In this document: positions 41,614 to 50,661 of the stretch, in pieces
How the letters are laid out: every line of letters begins with the position of its first letter
Position numbering within the stretch: position 1 is the stretch's first letter
From: Pyrococcus kukulkanii
Lineage (GTDB): Archaea; Methanobacteriota_B; Thermococci; Thermococcales; Thermococcaceae
DNA: 64,000 nt
Direction of reading: 5' to 3'
NCBI RefSeq assembly: GCF_001577775.1
Contig: NZ_CP010835.1
Coordinates: 62,001-126,000 of the forward strand
Made by a program: the position numbers and the translations under genes
The notes under the pieces: generated by a model
What the model was told of the DNA's origin: nothing
The model's database searches: none
The model's input: only the letters and a program-made list of their open reading frames with translations

Positions 41614-42749
41614 GTATAGATTCTGGAACCAAGAGCATGGACATATTCGGGTTCGATGATGAAACGAACGAGGTTATAGTTGATGTTGCCGTGGACAGGA
41701 ACGAGGTAACGAAGAACCCCAGGATAATAATTGACATACTCAGGCAGGTTCAGGAGGAGCATGGAAAGATAGATGCTATCGTTGGTCCCTGCGGTTATGG
41801 AATCCCTCTAAAGCCTGCAAGGGAGGTAACAGATGAAGAGATAGCCTTGGCGACGTTCATAACGAGGGCCGACGTTGAGAGAAGGCTCAAGATCGTCGGC
41901 TTAAGGGAGCTAATGGTTCTCATGAGAGAGGCTAAGGACTTAAACATATACTTCACTCCTGGGGTCATTCATCTCCCTACGGTTCCAGAGTGGAGGAAGG
42001 CTAACAGAATCGACCTCGGAACTGCAGATAAGGTTTTCACCGTGGCGCTTTCAATAGTCAGGCACTCCGAGAAGGAAGGGGTTCCCTACAATAGGGTTAA
42101 CCTGATAGCAGTAGAGATAGGCTTCGCTTATACATCAGCAATGGCCGTTAAGAACGGGCAGATAGTTGATGCAATGGCCGGAACCGCTGGCTTTCCAGGC
42201 TACTTGGGCATGGGCTTCATGGACTCTGAGCTTGCCTATGCCTTGGCAAATGCCTTGGATGACTTTGGCAAGCTAATACTGTTTGAGGGAGGCTCGGCGT
42301 ACATAGCCGGCGTCGATCCCTTCACAGTAACTCCAGAAGAGTTTGTTAAGCTGGCAAAAAGCGATGAAAGGGTGGCTAAAGGCTACAATGCAATGGTAGA
42401 GGCCATAGTTAAGGATGTCTTCACTTTGCTTCCTTCAGTAAAACCGGAGGCAATATACCTGAGCGGTAGATTCTCGAGAATTCCGGAGTTCTTCAAGGAC
42501 GTTAAGGATGCATTAGAAGATGCATTCTCCAAGTACGGCTTTAGTGTTGAGGTGAGGAAGCTAGAGAGCAGGGCTAAGGCCAAGGAAGCCGCAGAGGGTA
42601 GTGCAATAATAGCGAACGGCATTGCCGGAGGAATGTACAAAGAGCTAGTTGATGTCCTGAAGCTTAGGGAGAGCTCTGGAAGTATCTTCGACTGGGTTTA
42701 CTTAAAGGAGAGGGAGAAGCTTAGGGTCTTTGAGGAGCTTGAGCTTTAA
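41598..42749 (+). CDS. DUF1464-family ASKHA-fold kinase-like protein
   Basis: A 383-residue protein with the actin-like ATPase phosphate-1 loop AVGIDSGTKSMDIFGFDD, a second phosphate region VEIGFAYTSAMAVKNGQIVDAM and an adenosine motif AIYLSGRFSRIPEF. The group (DUF1464) is related to butyrate/acetate kinases and lacks a proven substrate. GTG 41598 is the start, preceded by GGTGGTG inside the upstream gene. The overlap suggests that the GHMP-fold enzyme and this kinase act on one small molecule (inference). Confidence 0.8.
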   Translation: MVKAVGIDSGTKSMDIFGFDDETNEVIVDVAVDRNEVTKNPRIIIDILRQVQEEHGKIDAIVGPCGYGIPLKPAREVTDEEIALATFITRADVERRLKIVGLRELMVLMREAKDLNIYFTPGVIHLPTVPEWRKANRIDLGTADKVFTVALSIVRHSEKEGVPYNRVNLIAVEIGFAYTSAMAVKNGQIVDAMAGTAGFPGYLGMGFMDSELAYALANALDDFGKLILFEGGSAYIAGVDPFTVTPEEFVKLAKSDERVAKGYNAMVEAIVKDVFTLLPSVKPEAIYLSGRFSRIPEFFKDVKDALEDAFSKYGFSVEVRKLESRAKAKEAAEGSAIIANGIAGGMYKELVDVLKLRESSGSIFDWVYLKEREKLRVFEELEL

Positions 42750-42789
42750 CTTTATATTTTACATATGCCAAGTATTCTTGGTGAGTGAA

Positions 42790-43380
42790 ATGGAGTTCAA
42801 CTTGATTATAGCTGGAGTTGGCGGTCAAGGAGGTTTGACGCTCTCGAGGATAATAGGGAACGCGGCGATGGTCGAGGGCTACAGGGTTAGAATTGGTGAA
42901 ACCCTGGGGATGAGCCAGCGTTATGGTAGCGTTCTCAGCTATCTAAGATTTGGTGACAATGTTTATTCCCCCCTGATAGAGGAGGGGAAAGCTAACTTAA
43001 TGCTTGCCCTTGAGCCCGTAGAAGCTTTAAGAAACGCAAGGTTCCTGGGTAAAGATAGCTATGCTATAATAAATGCCTACCCAATCCACACGGCAACTAC
43101 CCTAGTTGGGAAGGAGAAGTATCCTGAGCTCGATGAAATTAAGAGTGCAATCGCGAAGATATGTAAGGTTGACATGATGAACTTTCAGGCCGAAGCGGAT
43201 AAGATAAACCCCAGAACCCTTGGAGTACTCATGCTTGGCTACGCCTATGGCAAGGGCTTGTTACCTTTAAAGGAGGAAAGCTTGGTTGAGGGCATAAAAC
43301 TTACGCTGAGGGAGAAGCTCTGGGAGATCAACTTCAAGGCTTTGGAGAGGGGAATTGAGCTCAGTCGTTATGCCGAATGA
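42790..43380 (+). CDS. iorB: 2-oxoacid:ferredoxin oxidoreductase gamma-type subunit (IorB-like)
   Basis: A 196-residue protein with VGGQGGLTLSRIIGNAAM near the N terminus and RIGETLGMSQRYGSVLSYLR, both diagnostic of the gamma domain / IorB subunit of indolepyruvate:ferredoxin oxidoreductase. The catalytic TPP- and cluster-bearing IorA is absent from the window, so this is an orphan or a paralogue paired elsewhere. ATG 42790 was chosen because TGGTGAGTGAA lies before it; the open frame runs 20 codons further up. Tail to tail with an MFS gene (20-base overlap). Confidence 0.85.
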   Translation: MEFNLIIAGVGGQGGLTLSRIIGNAAMVEGYRVRIGETLGMSQRYGSVLSYLRFGDNVYSPLIEEGKANLMLALEPVEALRNARFLGKDSYAIINAYPIHTATTLVGKEKYPELDEIKSAIAKICKVDMMNFQAEADKINPRTLGVLMLGYAYGKGLLPLKEESLVEGIKLTLREKLWEINFKALERGIELSRYAE

Positions 43381-44518
43381 AGAATGCGTAGAACATAGCC
43401 GTTGCGAGGATGTACAGAATTGCAGTTGCATAGAAGGGGTAAGCTAAGGACACAGCAAACAGGACGCCACCGGTGTAGTTACCTAGGGCTCTCATAAATG
43501 TTGAAAATGCTCTCCTTATCCCTGCCGCTGTTGCTTTTTCTTCCGTTGAGAAGAATCCCATCATGAATGAGTCGTTTACCGGCCACACTATATTCATCAA
43601 TATTGAACGAACCACGTAAACGATCGCTGCCAGGAGGAACGTTGGTAAGGAGGGGAAGATAAGGAAGAGCAATGCTGCGCTCCACTGGAAGTACGTGATG
43701 ACCTTAACGGGGCCTATTTTATTGACGAGCTTTGGAAGGAGGAATGAGCCGAGTCCCATGACGAGCTGTTGGCCAAAGAACACCCAGCTTATGTCCCTAA
43801 TGTTTCTCCCAAAGCGCATGTTGAAGTAGATGCTCATGAACGGTATCGTTATCCCCGCCCCAAGGCCTATTATGGCACTTGGCAGTGAGAACTTGAGGAT
43901 CTTAGCTACTAAATCTTTTCTCCACTTGATCTTTTGCTCTCTTACGGGAACGTCCTTTATTATGGCCAGGGCGGGAAGGACGATTGCGAACTGGATCAAG
44001 GCTAGGGATAGTATAATCCTATATGCGATCTCTTTGGGCATGCCGTTGCCCATTAGGTATCCCGGCAAGTATCCTGCAACGAGAACTCCAAGGGCATTTG
44101 CAAGGGTTCCGAGGCCGAATGAATATGAGAACAACTTGTGTCTCTCCTCTTCACTTGAAACCTTCTCACTTAAAAGGGCTGAATAATTTGGATCCCTTAA
44201 TCCCATGTTTATGCCTACTAAAAAGAATCCCGCGATGAGTGTGAGGAAGTTGAATGCTAGGATTTGAAGTACTCTTCCAAGCGCCCCCAGGATGGCTGCT
44301 ATTATCAACGTTTTCTTGTACCCAATCTTTAATGATATCTGGCCTGCGAGGAGAAAGAAAACTCCACCCGTTAGGGTTTGGATTGAGAAGAGGATACCCA
44401 TTTTATCCATTCCATAACCCAAGGCTTTAAGGTAGAAGGGCATTATGAACCAAGAAAACTGCAGGAAGAGCTGACCTACGGCAGTTGCTATGACAAGCAC
44501 TGGAACGTCCTTCTCCAT
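43361..44518 (-). CDS. MFS transporter
   Basis: A 385-residue major-facilitator protein with 12 hydrophobic segments. The loop 2-3 signature is LAGQISLKIGYKKTLI; the mid region carries the basic linker REQKIKWRKDL. The substrate is unknown. It is the intact relative of the decayed gene at 12.6 kb. A TATA box (TTTATAA at 44541-44547) lies only 5 bases before the first ATG (44536) but 25 before ATG 44518, so translation probably begins at 44518 on a leaderless transcript. Confidence 0.87.
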   Translation of the reverse strand: MEKDVPVLVIATAVGQLFLQFSWFIMPFYLKALGYGMDKMGILFSIQTLTGGVFFLLAGQISLKIGYKKTLIIAAILGALGRVLQILAFNFLTLIAGFFLVGINMGLRDPNYSALLSEKVSSEEERHKLFSYSFGLGTLANALGVLVAGYLPGYLMGNGMPKEIAYRIILSLALIQFAIVLPALAIIKDVPVREQKIKWRKDLVAKILKFSLPSAIIGLGAGITIPFMSIYFNMRFGRNIRDISWVFFGQQLVMGLGSFLLPKLVNKIGPVKVITYFQWSAALLFLIFPSLPTFLLAAIVYVVRSILMNIVWPVNDSFMMGFFSTEEKATAAGIRRAFSTFMRALGNYTGGVLFAVSLAYPFYATAILYILATAMFYAFFIRHND

Positions 44519-44540
44519 GTTTGTAACGAATGTCATAGCG

Positions 44541-44547
44541 TTTATAA
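44541..44547 (-). promoter_or_regulatory. TATA box deciding the MFS start
   Basis: Reverse-strand TTATAAA about 25 bases before ATG 44518; the alternative ATG at 44536 would be upstream of any transcript from this box. Confidence 0.5.
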
Positions 44548-44604
44548 GATTATCGAAGTGAGCTATTTATTGCCAATGTTGTCTAAATATCAATGGTGGA
44601 ATCT

Positions 44605-45519
44605 ATGGAGTTTAGGAAGATACAATTCACTGGCAGGAGCTCATATATAGTTTCTCTTCCAAAGTCGTGGGTTAAGGAGCACGGATTAAAGCAGGGGGAT
44701 ATAGTTTCTCTCACGGTGAACCCCGATGGCAGTATAACGATTTTCCCTGGGAAACCTAGGGATCACGGGCTTAAGAAGACCTTGAGGATATGCAAGAAGT
44801 TCTCCCCTGATATGGCCGTTAGGCTGGTTATTTCAGCATACATTCAGGGGTACGATACTATAGAGATACTTCTCGAAGATGAGATGCCCCTGTATAAAGT
44901 TGCAGTTAGGAAGACGTTGCAGAGCCTTCCTGGGGTGGAGATAATACTTGATGAGCCCCAGAAAATAGTTGCTAAAAGTTTGTTGGATGAAGAGGAGATA
45001 AACCTTGCCGAGTTGCTCGGGAGAATGGAGTCCATAGTTAAGTCAATGTTTGGGGATCTTGAGTTAATTCTTCAAGATCCGAAGAATAAGGAGTTGCTCA
45101 GGGATATAAATGATCTAGAAAACGAGCTTGACAGGTTCTACTTCCTCATAATCAGGGCCGTAAACAGGTTATTATCCAAGAGGGGAGTCAGCGAGGAAAG
45201 TGGTATAATAGGGAGGACTTTTGATTTGATAGGCGTTCTCCTGATAGCAAGGAACATTGAGAGGATCGGGGATCACATAATGAGGATAGCCGAAAACCCA
45301 AGCGAGATCAACGTCCCCTATCTCATAGAAAAATTTACCGAGATCCTGTCTCAAGTGGAAACGAGGGACTTGGAGAAAGTTGATAAATTAATGCTCGAGC
45401 TTAGTGAAGAGGCCAAGAAAATAGACTACAGGGCTTCTATAGCAATGGACAGCTACAGAAGGATCCTAGAGTACCTAGAGAACATAGGTGAAACGATAAT
45501 TAATATGGCAATAAGCTAA
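44605..45519 (+). CDS. AbrB-like plus PhoU-domain regulator
   Basis: A 304-residue protein. Residues 1-45 form an AbrB/SpoVT swapped-hairpin domain (QFTGRSSYIVSLPKSWVKEH, GDIVSLTVNPDGSITIF). Two PhoU helical bundles follow, visible in ELLGRMESIVKSMFGDLE and LLIARNIERIGDHIMRIAEN, the latter being the metal-binding PhoU signature. Such archaeal fusions are thought to regulate phosphate uptake. No pst genes are nearby. ATG 44605 follows GGTGG; the ATG at 44593 would be upstream of that site. Confidence 0.88.
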   Translation: MEFRKIQFTGRSSYIVSLPKSWVKEHGLKQGDIVSLTVNPDGSITIFPGKPRDHGLKKTLRICKKFSPDMAVRLVISAYIQGYDTIEILLEDEMPLYKVAVRKTLQSLPGVEIILDEPQKIVAKSLLDEEEINLAELLGRMESIVKSMFGDLELILQDPKNKELLRDINDLENELDRFYFLIIRAVNRLLSKRGVSEESGIIGRTFDLIGVLLIARNIERIGDHIMRIAENPSEINVPYLIEKFTEILSQVETRDLEKVDKLMLELSEEAKKIDYRASIAMDSYRRILEYLENIGETIINMAIS

Positions 45520-45570
45520 CGTTTCCATAATTCTTTTAACCTTTCGACCTCGTTAAATATGGGGATAAAG

Positions 45571-46488
45571 ATGGTTGCTATAATCGTTCACGGGGGAGCG
45601 GGTACTATAAGAAAGGAAGACAGAATACCAAAAGTTATAGAGGGGGTTAAGGAGGCTGTTTTAGCAGGATGGAGGGAATTAAAGAAGGGCTCTGCCTTGG
45701 ATGCCGTTGAAGAGGCCGTGAAGGTTCTCGAAGATAATCCTCTGTTTAACGCAGGAACGGGGAGTGTTCTCACAATAGATGGAAAAGTTGAGATGGATGC
45801 TGCGATAATGCGCGGTAAGACGCTTGAGGCTGGAGCGGTTGCCGGCATATGGGGGGTTAAGAATCCAATAAGCGTGGCAAGGAAGGTCATGGAGAAGACC
45901 GATCACGTTCTCTTGGTTGGTGAGGGGGCAGTTAAGTTCGCGAGGTTGATGGGCTTTCCTGAATACGATCCGGTAACGGAGGAAAGAAAGAAGCAATGGG
46001 CCGAGCTTAAAGAAAAACTTCTAAAAGGTGAAGTCAGGCACTGGAAGAAGCTTGGGGAGCTCATAAAGGAGTACCCAGAAGTGTTGAGGAGCACAGTTGG
46101 AGCTGTAGCTTTCGACGGCGAGGAAGTTGTGGCAGGAACTTCCACGGGGGGAGTATTCCTGAAGATGTTTGGAAGGGTTGGGGATACACCAATAATCGGC
46201 GCTGGAACATATGCAAATGAAGTTGCCGGAGCTTCATGCACAGGACTTGGGGAGGTTGCGATAAGGCTAGTTCTAGCCAAGACGGCCACCGACTTTGTAC
46301 GCTTGGGGATGGACGCCCAGGCTGCGAGTGATGCCGCGATAAGCCTTGCAACCAAGTACTTCGGCAAGGATACGATGGGGATAATAATGGTGGACTCCCA
46401 GGGGAATGTAGGTTTTGCCAAGAACACTAAGCATATGAGCTACGCCTACATGAAGGAGGGTATGGAAGAGCCGGAGGCTGGTGTTTAG
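45571..46488 (+). CDS. plant-type asparaginase / isoaspartyl peptidase
   Basis: An Ntn hydrolase of 305 residues that cleaves itself before a Thr to become active. N-terminal IIVHGGAGTIRKEDR, the GTGSVLTIDGKVEMDAAIM block, the autocleavage site RSTVGAVAFD (Thr as nucleophile, about residue 180) and GAGTYANEVAGASCTGLGE are all present. It may deamidate asparagine or remove isoaspartate from damaged proteins, which accumulates at high temperature. ATG 45571 follows GGGGATAAAG. The next gene begins within its stop codon (TAGTG). Confidence 0.93.
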   Translation: MVAIIVHGGAGTIRKEDRIPKVIEGVKEAVLAGWRELKKGSALDAVEEAVKVLEDNPLFNAGTGSVLTIDGKVEMDAAIMRGKTLEAGAVAGIWGVKNPISVARKVMEKTDHVLLVGEGAVKFARLMGFPEYDPVTEERKKQWAELKEKLLKGEVRHWKKLGELIKEYPEVLRSTVGAVAFDGEEVVAGTSTGGVFLKMFGRVGDTPIIGAGTYANEVAGASCTGLGEVAIRLVLAKTATDFVRLGMDAQAASDAAISLATKYFGKDTMGIIMVDSQGNVGFAKNTKHMSYAYMKEGMEEPEAGV

Positions 46489-47657
46489 TGGGAGGTTTTA
46501 AGCATCTTTGGTTTCTCAACCTCTCAACGTTCTTCTTTTTCCTGGGGATAAGCCTCCTTAACCCTCTAATCTCTCCTTATGCGATAACCTTAGGGGCTCA
46601 GCCCTTCCTCGTTGGATTAGTTGCGGGAGTTGCGAGCGGTGTCTCCCTCATCTCAAAGCTGTTTGGTGGCTATGTGGGAGATAGGGGATACAGGTTTCAT
46701 GCGATGTTTCTGGGCAACGTTCTCGGCGTAGTGTCTGGACTTCTGTACATATTCTCAGGCCTTTCTGGTAGTATAGCGGTTTTTGCCTTGGGAAGGGCAA
46801 TTCATGGCTTTGCCATGGGCATTTTCTTTCCCTCTTCACTATCCTCTGCTGTAGATCTGGCACCTGAGGGTAGGGTTGGTGAGGCCCTTGGGTGGAGGGG
46901 CATGATGTTCTCCCTGGGGAACATCGTGGGGCCTGCAATCGGAGGCTTTATATCGGACAAATTTGGCTTTACCTTCGCCTTCGCTTTAACCATCGCATTC
47001 TCCATACTTGGTGCACTCTTCGTGCTCTCCGTGTGGAGGGAGACAGGTGAGATTAAAGCAGGAAAACATGAAGAGCACGCGAGCTATGGGGAGCTCCTAA
47101 AGCCCTTCTTTGTTTCGGCCTCCCTTGCACTTTTCTTCATTTCAATGGCTTACTCTGGCGTAGTCACTTTCTTACCGGCTTTATACAAGGTTTCAGGTTT
47201 AGGCCAGGGCGTGTTTGGTATCTACATGATGCTGATGGGCTTCTCTTCATTTCTCACGAGGTTAGTGGGAGGTAAGAGCGCTGATAGAATGGGGCCAATC
47301 CCCGTTGCGAGGTTTGGGATCTTCATGATCTTCCTGGGGTATCTCTCCCTGCTCAAGTTTAAGTTTCCTCCCTATTCCTATGTTCCCGCGGTTGTGTCTG
47401 GACTAGGCTTCGGGCTTTCGCTTCCAGCCCTTCAGTTCATGGCTTTGGCTAAGTTACCCCAAAAGATAAGGACAATGGGGTCGAGCATATACACGATGTT
47501 CTTTGATTTAGGAATGCTCTCGGGTCAAGTCGTATTAGGCTATATCGCCCAGCTTAAGGGGTACAACGGCGTGTTTCCCCTTGTAGCTTTCCTTCCAGTT
47601 GTCTCCATAATCTTGGTAAATGCTCCCCTTTTGTGGAGGGATAGGAATGAAAGTTAG
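46488..47657 (+). CDS. MFS transporter in the asparaginase operon
   Basis: A 389-residue major-facilitator protein with 12 hydrophobic segments and loop motif KLFGGYVGDRGYRFHAM. It starts with GTG 46488, which uses the last base of the asparaginase TAG, with GGCTGGTG upstream. Its 3' end overlaps the radical SAM gene by 11 bases, so the three genes form a tight operon. Export or uptake of an amino acid or peptide is possible but not shown. Confidence 0.87.
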   Translation: MGGFKHLWFLNLSTFFFFLGISLLNPLISPYAITLGAQPFLVGLVAGVASGVSLISKLFGGYVGDRGYRFHAMFLGNVLGVVSGLLYIFSGLSGSIAVFALGRAIHGFAMGIFFPSSLSSAVDLAPEGRVGEALGWRGMMFSLGNIVGPAIGGFISDKFGFTFAFALTIAFSILGALFVLSVWRETGEIKAGKHEEHASYGELLKPFFVSASLALFFISMAYSGVVTFLPALYKVSGLGQGVFGIYMMLMGFSSFLTRLVGGKSADRMGPIPVARFGIFMIFLGYLSLLKFKFPPYSYVPAVVSGLGFGLSLPALQFMALAKLPQKIRTMGSSIYTMFFDLGMLSGQVVLGYIAQLKGYNGVFPLVAFLPVVSIILVNAPLLWRDRNES

Positions 47658-48573
47658 AGTATCTTACGGGACTGCAATTGCAATGGGACTGGTAAAGGCA
47701 AAACTCCTCGCGAGGCCAACCACCGCCTATTTGATGACGTACTATGAGGGCAAGTGCTTGAACGACTGCAAGTTCTGCCCCCAGGCAAGGTCGAGTAGAG
47801 CAAGTGCCGATAAGCTCTCGAGGGTCACATGGCCGGCATTTGATCTATCCCAAGTCGTTGAGAAGTTTCCCCAGGGAGGGTTCAGGAGGATATGCCTCCA
47901 GACGATAGACTACCCTGGCTTGATTGATGACGTTTTTACCATCCTCAGGGCGTTTCGTAGGTACAACACCCCAATTTCGGTATCAATAACTCCAGTTGAA
48001 AGGTGTGTCCTTGAGGAGTTTAAAAAGCTGAACGTCGACTACATCGGGATAGGCTTGGATGTTGCGAGTGAGTGGTTGTACAATGAAATTAAGGTTTCAA
48101 GACATTCCTGGGAGGACATGTGGAGCTTCTTTGATGATGTTATTGAAGTGTTCGGAAAAGGCAGGGCCGTGGTTCACATAATAGTAGGGCTTGGTGAGAC
48201 TGATTATGAGCTTCTAAGGACTATAGCTGAAGTGTACGAGAGGGGGGGTATTGTGTCTCTCTTCGCGTTCACGCCAATCAAGGGGACTCCACTTGAGAAC
48301 TACAAACCTCCCTCCGTAAAGAGGTACCGCCGGATTCAATGGGCCCACTACCTTATAAAGACAGGAAAAGCAACTTTGAGGGATTTTGAGTTCGATGAAG
48401 ATGGTAACTTGGTGGGATTCCCCAGGGATGGTGTCAATCCCATAGCCTTCGTAACCCAGGGATGTCCTTGGTGCAACAGACCCTATTACAACGAGAGACC
48501 TGGCAAAGAACCTTACAACTTCCCAACTTCTGAGATGGTTGAGATTGAAAATATTAAGAAGGAGTTATTCTAG
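47647..48573 (+). CDS. radical SAM protein, biotin/lipoate-synthase-like
   Basis: A 308-residue radical SAM enzyme. The cluster motif is CLNDCKFC, with a preceding YYEGK typical of BioB-like proteins; IGLGETDYELLRTI is the ribose/glycine-rich segment, and the C terminus has CPWCNRPYYNERP, a possible second cluster site. Archaeal LipS-type lipoate synthases have similar layout, so sulfur insertion is conceivable, but the assignment is tentative. ATG 47647 follows GGAGGGATAGGA within the upstream MFS gene. Confidence 0.8.
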   Translation: MKVRVSYGTAIAMGLVKAKLLARPTTAYLMTYYEGKCLNDCKFCPQARSSRASADKLSRVTWPAFDLSQVVEKFPQGGFRRICLQTIDYPGLIDDVFTILRAFRRYNTPISVSITPVERCVLEEFKKLNVDYIGIGLDVASEWLYNEIKVSRHSWEDMWSFFDDVIEVFGKGRAVVHIIVGLGETDYELLRTIAEVYERGGIVSLFAFTPIKGTPLENYKPPSVKRYRRIQWAHYLIKTGKATLRDFEFDEDGNLVGFPRDGVNPIAFVTQGCPWCNRPYYNERPGKEPYNFPTSEMVEIENIKKELF

Positions 48574-49152
48574 CTCCTCTTCCTCTTCCGCCTTTTCATT
48601 TGAAAGCTCTCTCAGCTTGTCTATTCCAGCTCCAACAGCTATTAGCACGTCTCCCTCTTTTATTGTTTCATCGCTTGAGGGGTTGTATATGTACCTGTTC
48701 CCCCTCTTGATGGCTATTAGCCTTACTCCAATCTTTGAGGGTAGCTTTAGTTGTTTTAGGGTTTGTCCGATTAGTATCGAGCCTGAGTGAACCTTAACCC
48801 TACCTATCTCCTCCTCGACATCGTGCATTATCTTCCTTATTATCGGATGGGGCTCGACGTCTCTCAGCACTATATCTGCAATTTCATACGCTGAATCGCT
48901 TATCTGCTCGTTTATCGTGGCCATTTCTATAACGCTTAGCATGCTTTCAGGATCATCCAAATTCTTTGCTGCCCTTAGTGCTAACTTTTTCACCTTTAGC
49001 GTTAGCTCGTCAATCTTTTCCTCTAGAATATAGACCTCCTCCGCTATTTCCTCGCTGTTGTACATGACTGAGGAGAGTGCTAAGTCAACCATCAAGGAGG
49101 AGAGGTTCTTCATTTCAATAAGGCAATCTTTAATCTCCTCTAACTCTTTCAT
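48565..49152 (-). CDS. PhoU - TrkA_C protein (second of a pair)
   Basis: A 195-residue protein: PhoU-like helical bundle (LSSLMVDLALSSVMYNSEEIAEEVYILEE) followed by an RCK/TrkA C-terminal domain (SILIGQTLKQLKLPSKIGVRLIAIKRG, then IKEGDVLIAVGAGIDKL). Proteins of this design are believed to regulate potassium or other ion channels through bound nucleotides. Its start overlaps the upstream paralogue by 23 bases; no channel gene is adjacent. Confidence 0.88.
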   Translation of the reverse strand: MKELEEIKDCLIEMKNLSSLMVDLALSSVMYNSEEIAEEVYILEEKIDELTLKVKKLALRAAKNLDDPESMLSVIEMATINEQISDSAYEIADIVLRDVEPHPIIRKIMHDVEEEIGRVKVHSGSILIGQTLKQLKLPSKIGVRLIAIKRGNRYIYNPSSDETIKEGDVLIAVGAGIDKLRELSNEKAEEEEELE

Positions 49153-49756
49153 TTCCTATCACCCTGATTACTCCCCTAGCGATTTCCTTCAGCTGATCTA
49201 TTGACGTTCTAGTCCCCCTGCCTATGAGTATATCTCCCGCTCTTATCCTGAATTCCTTATCTGGTCCGAATATCCACCTCTTTCCTCTCCTAACGGCTAT
49301 TATCCATACTCCCGTGTTGCTTGCCAGCTCAAGCTCTCCCAGCGTCCTTCCGACGAGTACGGAATCTGGGGAAACGACTATTCTTCCGATTATTTCTTCT
49401 CCCTCTAAAATGGTTTCCTTTATTATTGGGTGTAGCTCCACCCCCTCAAGAACCATCTTTGCTAGGTCACCCGCGGCATTTGATATGTCCTCTATCGCAT
49501 TTGCCATTTGGAGTATGGTAGTTGCCTGTTCAGCCTCTTTAACGTTCCTTGCTGCGAGAACTGTATGAGTCATTAGCTGGTAGTTGAGGAGATCCATTCT
49601 CTCTTCGAGGTCAAGAACTTCCTCTGCTATCTCTTTGTCTCCGAAGAGAATTGATGCATATGCGAGATCAATCATGAGCTCAACGGTGTTCTTCATCTCT
49701 ATGAATATTTCTTTCACGCTCTTAGGTTCGTACTTAAACTCCTCGATATCTTCCAT
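49130..49756 (-). CDS. PhoU - TrkA_C protein (first of a pair)
   Basis: A 208-residue paralogue of the following gene: PhoU bundle (TVELMIDLAYASILFGDKEIAEEVLDLEE) and TrkA_C (VSPDSVLVGRTLGELELASNTGVWIIAVRRG, RIRAGDILIGRG). I recall the P. horikoshii orthologue PH0236 as a solved structure. The two overlap and probably form a heteromer. ATG 49756 follows AAGGAGAA; the upstream ATG at 49792 lacks a site. Confidence 0.88.
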   Translation of the reverse strand: MEDIEEFKYEPKSVKEIFIEMKNTVELMIDLAYASILFGDKEIAEEVLDLEERMDLLNYQLMTHTVLAARNVKEAEQATTILQMANAIEDISNAAGDLAKMVLEGVELHPIIKETILEGEEIIGRIVVSPDSVLVGRTLGELELASNTGVWIIAVRRGKRWIFGPDKEFRIRAGDILIGRGTRTSIDQLKEIARGVIRVIGNERVRGD

Positions 49757-49808
49757 TTCTCCTTGACCCCTCCGGAATATGTAAGTTAACAAAGAATTAA
49801 AAGTTAAC

Positions 49809-50600
49809 TCAGAACACCGAGTTTAACCTTCCACCATCAACGGGTATCATTGCACCGTTTATGTAAGATCCAAGATCGCTCGCTAGAAACGCCACGAGGT
49901 AACCTATTTCCTCGGGCTTTCCTAGTCTTCCAAGTGGAATTGGGCTTGCATAGTCTTTTAGAGCTTCCTCGAGAGTTTTACCTTCCCTCTCGGCTTTGTC
50001 CTTTGCGAGCTGTATCACTCTGCCTGTTTCTATTATCCCAGGCATTATCCCGTTAACCGTTATCCCCTTAGGCCCAAGTTCCTTTGCCAGCGTCCTCACG
50101 AGACCTGCCAGTGAAATTCTCACAACATTGCTTAATGCTATGTTCGGGATCGGCTCCTTAATTGCAACGCTCGTTAAGTAGATTATTCTGCCAAACTTCT
50201 TCCTTTCCATCCCTGGGACGAGCTCTTTCGTTATGTAAACCGCTGGATATAGGAGAAGGTCAACCGCCTTCTCCCAATCCTCCATGGTCATCTCCATGAA
50301 GTAGCCTGGCTTTGGCCCCCCAGTAGAATAGAAGAAGATATCTGGATCGCCAATGTCCTTGACCTCCCTAACCGCCCTTGCGAGATCCTCCCTCTTGGTT
50401 AAATCGGCCACTATGTATGAAACGTTAACGTCTGCGACCTCTTTAATTTTCTCTTTGGCCTTCTCTAAGTTATCCTTATTTCTCGAGAGAAGTATCACGT
50501 CAGCTCCTGCAATTGCCAGAACTTTTGCCACTCCAAACCCTATTCCCTTGCTTGATGCCGTTGTAAATGCAAGCCTTCCACTGAGGTCTATCTTTATCAT
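49809..50600 (-). CDS. short-chain dehydrogenase-like protein without the usual Tyr-Lys pair
   Basis: A 263-residue SDR fold: cofactor motif TASSKGIGFGVAKVL, VADLTKRED, FFYSTGGPKPG in place of NNAG, and GITVNGIMPGIIETGR. The Ser of the active site is present (LTSVAIKEPIP), but where YxxxK is expected the protein reads SNVVR, so Tyr is Ser and Lys is Arg by my alignment. A group of atypical SDRs has this feature; activity may differ from ordinary reductases. ATG 50600 follows GGTGGTCTAGG. Confidence 0.85.
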   Translation of the reverse strand: MIKIDLSGRLAFTTASSKGIGFGVAKVLAIAGADVILLSRNKDNLEKAKEKIKEVADVNVSYIVADLTKREDLARAVREVKDIGDPDIFFYSTGGPKPGYFMEMTMEDWEKAVDLLLYPAVYITKELVPGMERKKFGRIIYLTSVAIKEPIPNIALSNVVRISLAGLVRTLAKELGPKGITVNGIMPGIIETGRVIQLAKDKAEREGKTLEEALKDYASPIPLGRLGKPEEIGYLVAFLASDLGSYINGAMIPVDGGRLNSVF

Positions 50601-50661
50601 CCTAGACCACCATTCCAAGTTGCGCGGTAATGTTTAATATCACCTTCGCTAATGTAAGTTG

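Noticed and set aside
41655-41680. GATGATGA in the DUF1464 gene, and similar motifs near 2145, 36366, 43168, 27943, 28038 and 60417, as C/D box RNAs
   Set aside because: No CTGA boxes at guide distance, so these are ordinary coding sequence.
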